Under the pieces are notes generated by a model. The model had not been told where the DNA came from. It worked only from the letters and a program-made list of their open reading frames with translations, and searched no databases. A DNA stretch of 10,931 nucleotides from JASFRI01 sp050115015 (GTDB lineage: Bacteria > Acidobacteriota > Polarisedimenticolia > CBDVAL01), in assembly GCA_050115015.1 (NCBI GenBank), contig JASFRI010000118.1:1-10931 (forward strand), read 5' to 3'. This document shows, one piece after another, positions 5,529-10,931 of the stretch. The position numbers and the translations under genes were made by a program. Positions within the stretch are counted from its first letter, which is position 1. Each line of letters opens with the position of its first letter.

Positions 5529-8192
5529 ATGACGCTGCAGCCCGACCAGACGCTGGGTCGCTACCGCATCCTGGAGAAGATCGGTTCCGGCGGGATGGGG
5601 GAGGTGTGGGCCGCCGAGGACACCCGTCTGAAGCGCCGGATCGCCCTGAAGACCCTGCCCGCCTGGACCACCGCCGACGAGCGCATCCGCGCGCGCTTCG
5701 AGCGCGAGGCCCAGGTCGTCGCCGCGCTGAACCACCCGAACATCGTGACGATTCACTCCGTGGAGGAGGAGGACGGCATCCTCTTCCTCACCATGGAGCT
5801 GGTGGAGGGAGAGGCGCTCACCGGGCAGATCCGCGCCCCGCTCGCCACCGACCGGATCCTCTCCCTGGCGATCCCCATCGCGGACGCCGTCGGTGCGGCC
5901 CACGAGCAGGGCATCCTGCACCGCGACCTGAAGCCGGACAACGTCATGGTCACGCCGTCGGGCACGGTGAAGGTGCTCGACTTCGGCCTGGCGAAGCTCC
6001 GGGAGGAGGCGATCGAGCACCCGGCCGGCGAGGGGAACTCGGACTCCCTCACCCGGGAGGGGGCGGTGGTGGGGACCGCCGCGTACATGTCGCCGGAGCA
6101 GGCCGAGGGGAAGCAGGTGGGGCCGGAGGCGGACGTCTTCGCCCTCGGCATCCTCCTCTACCAGATGGCGACCGGGGAGCGGCCCTTCTCCGGAAAGACC
6201 ACGGTCTCCCTCGTCTCGTCGATCCTGAAGGACGACCCTCCCCCGGTGACCGAGCTCAACCACGATCTGCCGCGTCACCTGGGCCGGATCGTCCGCCGCT
6301 GCCTGGCGAAGAGCCCCGAGCGGCGCTACCCGACGGCCCGGGAGCTGCGCAACGAGCTGGAGGTCCTCCGGGACGAGCTCCTCAGCGGCGAGGTCGTCGA
6401 CCTGCGGCCCGTCACGGTCCCGGCGCGCACTCCCTGGTACGCCTGGGCGGCCCTGGCGGGACTCGTGGTGATGACGGGGGTGGCCATCGCCGGCTGGATG
6501 CGCCCCGCGGCGCCACCGCACGGGGTGCGGGTGAACGACGTCAGCCAGCAGACCTTCTTTGCCGGTGTGGAGACGGAGCCCACCCTGTCGCCGGACGGGC
6601 AGTTCCTGGCCTTCACCGCGGCCACGGAGGGGACCGGGACGGACATCCTGCTGCAGCGGGTGGGCGGGAGCAATCCGATCAACCTGACCGCCGAGTCGCC
6701 CTCCGACTCGGACCCCGCCTTCTCGCCCGACGGCTCCCAGATCGCCTTCCGGTCCGAGCGCGAGGGGGGTGGCATCTTCGTCATGGGCGCGACCGGCGAG
6801 ACCGCCCGGCGGCTGACGGATTTCGGCTTTGACCCCGCCTGGTCGCCGGACGGCTCACGCATCGTGGTCTGCACGGAGGCGATCGTCACGCCGATGGCCC
6901 GCAACACCCAGAGCGAGCTCTGGGTGATCGACGTGGAGACCGGCGAGCCGTCCCGGATCTTCGAGGGGGATGCCGTGCAGCCCTCCTGGTCTCCCGGAGG
7001 CCACCGGATCGCGTTCTGGACCGCCTTCGTCGGTGGCCGGAAGGCCGGGCAGCGCGACATCGCGACGGTCCGGCCCGACGGCAGCGACATGATGCTCGTC
7101 ACGGACAGCGCCTCGGTGGACTGGCGCCCGGTGTGGTCGGCGGACGGCGGCCGCATCTACTTCGCCAGCGACCGCGGCGGCAGCATGAACCTCTGGAGCG
7201 TCCTCATCGACGAGGTGTCCGGGGTCGTCACCGGGGAACCGGAACCGGCGACGGTGCCGTCCCTCTGGGCGGGCCCCCTCACCCTGGCCGCCGAGGGCGG
7301 CCGGCTCGCCTACGTCGCGCAGGACGATCGCGGCAGCCTGCGCCGCGTCGCGTTCGACCCGGAGCGGGGGGCGCCGGATGGTCCGGTGCAGACCGTCACC
7401 GAGGGCGCTCGGCTGATCCAGGGTGCCAGCCTGTCGCCGGACGGCTCCTGGATCGCCTTCACGAACACCGGACGCCAGGAGGACGTCTACCTCGTCCGGC
7501 CGGACGGCACGGGGCTGCGGAAGATCACCGACGACCTGCACAAGGACCGCGGGGTGTCCTGGCTGGACGATGATCACCTGGTCTTCTATTCCAGCCGTGG
7601 GGAAGGTTACGAGATCTGGAGCGCGCGCAAGGACGGGGGAGATCTCCACCAGCTGACCGACACCGAGGGGGCGACCCTGTGGTGGCCGAGGCTGTCCCCC
7701 GACGGCTCCCGCCTCGTGGCCCACAACTCGGAGGGAACCTACATCTTCGACTATCCCGCCACGCCGCTGCGGAAGGAGAACGCGCTCCACATCGGGGTGG
7801 CGGAGGCGGAGTCTCCGAGGTTCCGGGGTCTCGTCTGGTCCCGGGACAGCGGCCGGATCCTGGGGGTCTTCGCCACGCCCGGGGCTTCGGGCATTTCCGG
7901 GAGTCCGGCCCTGTACGACGTCTCGGAGAAGTCCTTCCGTCCCTTCCAGCCGCCGGAGCCCGTCCCGGTCTCCGTGGGCGGCTGGCTCCCGGACGACCGG
8001 CGGTTCCTGGCCCTGGCCGGCGGGGTGCTCTACGTCGTGGACTCCCTCACCGACGATTGGCGCCCCATCCCCGTGGAAGAGACCGGCAGCCTCGCGGCGT
8101 TCCCGAGCCCCGACGGCCGGACGCTCTACTTCGTGGACAACCGGACCGAGGCCGACATCTGGGTGGCCGGGCTCGAAGAGAGCGGGCGTTGA
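5529..8192 (+). CDS. Transmembrane Ser/Thr protein kinase with C-terminal TolB/PD40 propeller
   Basis: The 887-residue protein has an intact Hanks-type kinase domain (about 12-280): glycine loop GSGGMGEV (19-26), ATP-binding K41, helix-C E60, catalytic HRDLKPDN (131-138), DFG (151-153), and GTAAYMSPEQ (182-191) closing the activation loop. Thr/Ser residues at 172-175 and 183 are candidate phosphosites. A single membrane helix spans about 303-324. The rest is extracytoplasmic: a beta-propeller built of at least seven PD40/WD40-like repeats, each marked by SPDG-type turns (near 354, 399, 439, 537, 636, 723, 860; degenerate at 488). The arrangement matches PknB-type receptor kinases common in Acidobacteriota and Myxococcota, with the propeller as probable ligand sensor. 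ATG 5529 follows a strong AGGGAGG site directly. The stop overlaps the methyltransferase start. Kinase activity is well supported; ligand and targets are unknown. Confidence 0.95.
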   Translation: MTLQPDQTLGRYRILEKIGSGGMGEVWAAEDTRLKRRIALKTLPAWTTADERIRARFEREAQVVAALNHPNIVTIHSVEEEDGILFLTMELVEGEALTGQIRAPLATDRILSLAIPIADAVGAAHEQGILHRDLKPDNVMVTPSGTVKVLDFGLAKLREEAIEHPAGEGNSDSLTREGAVVGTAAYMSPEQAEGKQVGPEADVFALGILLYQMATGERPFSGKTTVSLVSSILKDDPPPVTELNHDLPRHLGRIVRRCLAKSPERRYPTARELRNELEVLRDELLSGEVVDLRPVTVPARTPWYAWAALAGLVVMTGVAIAGWMRPAAPPHGVRVNDVSQQTFFAGVETEPTLSPDGQFLAFTAATEGTGTDILLQRVGGSNPINLTAESPSDSDPAFSPDGSQIAFRSEREGGGIFVMGATGETARRLTDFGFDPAWSPDGSRIVVCTEAIVTPMARNTQSELWVIDVETGEPSRIFEGDAVQPSWSPGGHRIAFWTAFVGGRKAGQRDIATVRPDGSDMMLVTDSASVDWRPVWSADGGRIYFASDRGGSMNLWSVLIDEVSGVVTGEPEPATVPSLWAGPLTLAAEGGRLAYVAQDDRGSLRRVAFDPERGAPDGPVQTVTEGARLIQGASLSPDGSWIAFTNTGRQEDVYLVRPDGTGLRKITDDLHKDRGVSWLDDDHLVFYSSRGEGYEIWSARKDGGDLHQLTDTEGATLWWPRLSPDGSRLVAHNSEGTYIFDYPATPLRKENALHIGVAEAESPRFRGLVWSRDSGRILGVFATPGASGISGSPALYDVSEKSFRPFQPPEPVPVSVGGWLPDDRRFLALAGGVLYVVDSLTDDWRPIPVEETGSLAAFPSPDGRTLYFVDNRTEADIWVAGLEESGR

Positions 8193-9052
8193 CCTCCCCC
8201 GGACCGCTGTCCCTCCGGATCTACCGGGGGCTCCGGGGCCTGAAGCAGGTCGGACGCCGGCTGCTGGGCCGGACCGACCCTGCGGGCCCCGAGAACGAGC
8301 ACATGGCTCTCTACGGTTTCCTCAGCCGGCGGCGCACGCCGGACGCGACCAGCGCCGGCGACGACTTCCGCTGGGACCTCTACGACCTGCACTACCGCGG
8401 GGAGATGGAGGAGCTCGCCCGGCAGTTCACGCTGCATCTGGGGCCCTCCGACGGTGACTTCGCCGAGGGACGGCTGGAGATCCGCGCGGAGCGGCCGCTG
8501 CACCCGAACTGGCGCCTCCTCTACGAGACGGTGCTGCAGCTCCGGCCGGCCTCCGTCCTCGAGCTGGGCTGCGGCAACGGGATGCACCTGGCGAACCTGC
8601 GCACGTTGATGCCGGCGTTGGAGATCCACGGTGTCGACCGCTCCCCGGGGCAGCTCGCGTTTCTGCGGGAGCTGCATCCCGGCCTCGAGGACCGGGTGCT
8701 CGAGCTCGACGCCACCCGGCCGTTTCCACCGGAGGTTCCCGCGGTGGACGTGGCCTATACCCAGGCGGTCCTCATGCACATTCAGGGGGGCGGGCGCCAC
8801 CGGGAGGCGCTGGCGAACCTGTTCCGGGTCGCGCGCCGGCAGGTCGTCCTGATGGAGAACTGGGAGCGGCACCCGTTCCTGGACGACATCCATGCGCTGC
8901 GGGGCGGTGGGCGCATCCCCTGGGCGGACCTGCACTGCTACTATCGGGAGTCGCCGGAGTACCGGCGTCCCCACCTGCTGATCTGCTCCTCCGCGAAGCT
9001 GGACTATCCCGAGCTGCGAGACTATCGTCGGCTGCTCGAGCCCGCCGGCTGA
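8189..9052 (+). CDS. Class I SAM-dependent methyltransferase
   Basis: The 287-residue product has the Rossmann-like methyltransferase core. Motif I is VLELGCGNG (123-131), followed by strand 2 ending in the acidic residue D150 (EIHGVDRS), which would bind the ribose of S-adenosylmethionine. LELDATRPFP (171-180) precedes VDVAYTQAVLMHI (186-198), the motif IV/post-core region. The N-terminal 100 residues include a basic amphipathic stretch (about 8-28) and do not resemble a known substrate domain to me. The start is taken as TTG 8189, overlapping the kinase stop as TTGA, with GAGAG 6 nt upstream. ATG 8303 is an alternative that would drop 38 residues. The overlap implies coupled translation with the kinase. 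Substrate unknown: small molecule, lipid, sugar or protein are all open. Confidence 0.88.
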   Translation: MTSPGPLSLRIYRGLRGLKQVGRRLLGRTDPAGPENEHMALYGFLSRRRTPDATSAGDDFRWDLYDLHYRGEMEELARQFTLHLGPSDGDFAEGRLEIRAERPLHPNWRLLYETVLQLRPASVLELGCGNGMHLANLRTLMPALEIHGVDRSPGQLAFLRELHPGLEDRVLELDATRPFPPEVPAVDVAYTQAVLMHIQGGGRHREALANLFRVARRQVVLMENWERHPFLDDIHALRGGGRIPWADLHCYYRESPEYRRPHLLICSSAKLDYPELRDYRRLLEPAG

Positions 9053-9114
9053 GGCGCGCGCGGGAGTGGTTCAGGGAAACCCCTGGACCATAGGTCCCGA
9101 GGGACGCGCGCGCC
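9053..9114. terminator. Structured convergent gap, possible two-way terminator
   Basis: Between the convergent methyltransferase and UbiD genes, GGCGCGCGCG (9053-9062) pairs perfectly with CGCGCGCGCC (9105-9114). Inside lie two further hairpins: a 10-bp stem (9067-9076 with 9081-9090, one G-U pair, 4-nt AAAC loop) and a short stem (GTCC 9094-9097 with GGAC 9102-9105, sharing one base with the outer stem). Together they can form a three-way junction right after the methyltransferase stop. No T-run follows on either strand, so it is not a classical intrinsic terminator. Confidence 0.45.
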
Positions 9115-9130
9115 ACCTGCGGGGCGCGGA

Positions 9131-10931
9131 TCAGGACAGGTGGCCGCGGTCGGAATCCCCCATGTCCACGTGCCCGTTGGGGAAGTAGTCCCGCCAGCGC
9201 CGGTCGACCCGCCCCGCGGTGTCCGGGTCGCAGAACAGCTCCTCCGGATACCAGGGCTTCATACGGGCGTCGATGGCGATGGGCGGGGTGAACGACGGGT
9301 GGCCCCGGATCAGCTCCACTCTGCGGCCGTGGACGTCGGCGGCGGGTTCGAAGCGGGTGAACGTCGTCCAGAGGAAGTTGAACGGGCTCCGGACCGCCCG
9401 TGTGGCATCGTCAGTCAGCACCACCAGCGGCCAGGGATCCAGGGACGGATGGGCCAGGATCGCCGCCACGTCCGGCGCCACCCCTCCCTGGCCCACCCCG
9501 GAGGGGAAGGGCGGGGCCTGGAGCACCAGGCATCCCGGGCAGAAGGCCCTTGCGTCGGTCGCCCCCGGGGGGAGGTTCCCCGAGAACTCCCCGGGCAGAT
9601 CCCGGATCGGATCCCCGACGCCCAGGAGCACCCCCTTGCTCCCCTCGTTGATCCGGGGTCCGGCATAGTCGAGGCTGTCCATCGACAGGTTCCCGAACAG
9701 GTAGAGATCGGTGCGGAAGTCGGCGCGCCGCAGCACCTCCGGGAGCACCGCCGGGAAGTCGCGGAGATCGCACGGTCCATCGAGCACCAGCAGGAACTTC
9801 GTCAGCGACAGCTGGCCCTCGCCGAGGATGCGGAAGGCCGAGGCCATCGCCTCGCGACGGTAGCGCTGGCGCACCACCGCGGCGGAGAGGGAGTGGTAGC
9901 CGGTCTCGCCGTAGGACCACAGGTCCCGCACCGCGGGCATCACCACCGGGAACAGCGGGGAGAGCAACTCCTGCAGGTAATCGCCCAGGAAGAAGTCCTC
10001 CTGCCTGGGCTTGCCCACCACCGTCGCCGGGAAGACGGCGTCCTCACGGTGGAGCAGGGCGTCTACCTGGAACACCGGGTACTCGTGGACGAGGGAGTAG
10101 TAGCCGTAGTGATCGCCGAAGGGGCCCTCGGGAAGCCGCCGCCCGGGAGGCACCTTCCCCACCAGGGCGAACTCCGCCTCCGCGGCCACCGGCAGCGCCG
10201 ACAGCGGCGACCGGGCCATGTCGATCCGGCTCCCCACCAGCGCCGAGGCGAGCAGCAGCTCCGGCACGTTCTCGGGAAGGGGGGCGATGGCCGAGAGGAT
10301 GAGCCCCGGAGGCCCGCCCAGGAACACCGCCACGGGCAACGCCTCGTCGCGCCCCTCCGCCACGGCATGATGGAACCCGCCTCCCTTGCCGATCTGCCAG
10401 TGCATCCCGGTGGCGGTGTCGTCGTGCACCTGGAGGCGGTAGAGCCCGAGGTTGTGGCCATGGCCCCGCCCCGGCCCGTCGGGATGCTCCGTGTAGACGA
10501 GGCCCAGGGTGATGAAGGGGCCGCCGTCCCGGGGCCACGTGGTCAGGGCCGGCAGCTCCGACAGCCGCGGCGGGCGGACGGCGTTCTCGAGGACGGGGGC
10601 CTGCCGGACCGCGTGGGTCCCGAGCCGCAGGAGAGCCGGGACCAGGTCACGGTGTTCCCACAGGCGTGTGGGCGTCGGGGGCAGCAGCGTCTCGGGGAGT
10701 TTGGCGGCCCGGGCCATGAGCTTTCCGGGTCGGGAGCCGAAGGCCAGGTCGACCCGGCGGGCCGTCCCGAACAGGTTCGTCACGACGGGGAACCGCGAGC
10801 CCTTCACGTAGCGGAAGAGCAGGGCCGGGCCGCCGGCCGCCACCACCCGGCGGTGCACCTCGGCGATCTCCAGGTGGGGGTCCACCTCGGCCTCGACCTC
10901 CACCAGCTCCCCCTCCCGGCGCAGCCGATCG
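9131..10931 (-). CDS. UbiD-family prenyl-FMN-dependent decarboxylase (5' end outside window)
   Basis: About 599 residues are visible and the frame stays open to the right edge. The codons before GTG 10903 read DRLRREGEL, a normal UbiD N-terminus, so that GTG is not the start. Family marks (visible-residue numbering) are VDPHLEI near 16-22, GGPALLF (33-39), TNLFGT (51-56), TGMHWQIGKGG (174-184), PEGPFGDHYGYYS (267-279), PATVVGKPRQED (301-312), and the C-terminal DARMKPWYPEEL (554-565). UbiD enzymes use prenylated FMN, made by UbiX, to decarboxylate aromatic or unsaturated acids reversibly in the cytosol. This is the long form of about 600 residues. Such long UbiDs occur in menaquinone (futalosine-type) and quinone pathways as well as in aromatic degradation, so the substrate is not settled. 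No UbiX partner is in the window. It is convergent with the methyltransferase gene. Confidence 0.93.
   Translation of the reverse strand, partial: DRLRREGELVEVEAEVDPHLEIAEVHRRVVAAGGPALLFRYVKGSRFPVVTNLFGTARRVDLAFGSRPGKLMARAAKLPETLLPPTPTRLWEHRDLVPALLRLGTHAVRQAPVLENAVRPPRLSELPALTTWPRDGGPFITLGLVYTEHPDGPGRGHGHNLGLYRLQVHDDTATGMHWQIGKGGGFHHAVAEGRDEALPVAVFLGGPPGLILSAIAPLPENVPELLLASALVGSRIDMARSPLSALPVAAEAEFALVGKVPPGRRLPEGPFGDHYGYYSLVHEYPVFQVDALLHREDAVFPATVVGKPRQEDFFLGDYLQELLSPLFPVVMPAVRDLWSYGETGYHSLSAAVVRQRYRREAMASAFRILGEGQLSLTKFLLVLDGPCDLRDFPAVLPEVLRRADFRTDLYLFGNLSMDSLDYAGPRINEGSKGVLLGVGDPIRDLPGEFSGNLPPGATDARAFCPGCLVLQAPPFPSGVGQGGVAPDVAAILAHPSLDPWPLVVLTDDATRAVRSPFNFLWTTFTRFEPAADVHGRRVELIRGHPSFTPPIAIDARMKPWYPEELFCDPDTAGRVDRRWRDYFPNGHVDMGDSDRGHLS

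Noticed and set aside
5283..6521. Long minus-strand open frame opposite the kinase domain
   Set aside because: It is antisense to the conserved kinase domain, low-complexity, and has no recognisable motif.
5117..6832. Long plus-strand open frame across the sigma gene, the promoter region and the kinase
   Set aside because: It overlaps two well-supported genes in other frames, and its product is Arg/Gly/Pro-rich with no domain. It is a high-GC shadow.
6855..7790. Minus-strand frame opposite the kinase propeller, and the similar one at 8126-8974 opposite the methyltransferase
   Set aside because: Both are mirror images of strongly coding genes and have the low-complexity V/R/G/P content typical of antisense frames in GC-rich DNA.
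6580..8130. Recurring TCGCC(G/C)GACGGC-like DNA words
   Set aside because: They encode the SPDG turns of the PD40 propeller repeats. Irregular spacing and diverged flanks mean this is protein repetition, not a CRISPR or DNA repeat array.
10876..10903. GTG at 10903 as the start of the UbiD gene
   Set aside because: The in-frame codons before it encode a normal UbiD N-terminus and stay open to the window edge, so the true start lies outside.
1..10931. tRNA, rRNA, CRISPR array, insertion sequence or attachment site
   Set aside because: I looked for each by eye and saw no tRNA-like cloverleaf, conserved rRNA stretch, regular repeats, transposase motifs or terminal inverted repeats.

Overview
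The window is GC-rich DNA with tightly packed genes and looks like a bacterial chromosome. There is no plasmid, phage or insertion-sequence signature. A large eukaryote-type Ser/Thr kinase joined to an extracytoplasmic TolB/PD40 propeller, an ECF sigma operon with a HEAT-repeat partner and a DUF4097-type protein, a PQQ-type propeller protein and a long UbiD decarboxylase together suggest an Acidobacteriota-like organism. Myxococcota or a related uncultivated phylum is possible. This assignment rests on gene content only.

Layout. From 1 to 1981, all on the minus strand, are three genes read right to left: a small DUF6958-like protein (1676-1981), a single-domain cupin (1062-1598), and a secreted PQQ-like beta-propeller protein cut off by the left edge (1-994). 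The propeller protein carries an embedded Cys-rich metal-binding module. A non-coding gap (1982-2229) follows. From 2230 to 5286, also on the minus strand, is a compact four-gene operon: ECF sigma factor (TTG start), membrane-anchored HEAT-repeat protein in the anti-sigma position, exported DUF4097-like beta-strand protein, and exported class C beta-lactamase-type serine hydrolase. The genes overlap or nearly touch, so translation is probably coupled. The intergenic stretch 5287-5528 separates this operon from a divergent plus-strand pair: the Ser/Thr kinase with C-terminal propeller (5529-8192) and a class I SAM-dependent methyltransferase (8189-9052) that begins inside the kinase stop codon. 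The intergenic stretch holds a plausible ECF-type promoter facing left and a near-consensus housekeeping promoter with a perfect inverted repeat in its spacer facing right. A short convergent gap (9053-9130) can fold into a three-way-junction structure. The final gene (9131-10931, minus) is a UbiD-family prenyl-FMN decarboxylase whose 5' end lies just outside the window.

How they work together. The centre of the window is a divergent signalling locus. On one side an ECF sigma with a membrane partner probably controls its own promoter and two exported proteins. On the other, a membrane kinase with an outward-facing propeller sensor is co-expressed with a methyltransferase. The cupin/PQQ and UbiD genes are metabolic or periplasmic neighbours with no visible link to it. 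I see no clearly new defence, mobile or biosynthetic system. The most unusual items are the metal-binding insertion in the propeller protein, the promoter-spacer palindrome, the anti-sigma-position protein lacking a zinc motif, and the folded convergent gap.
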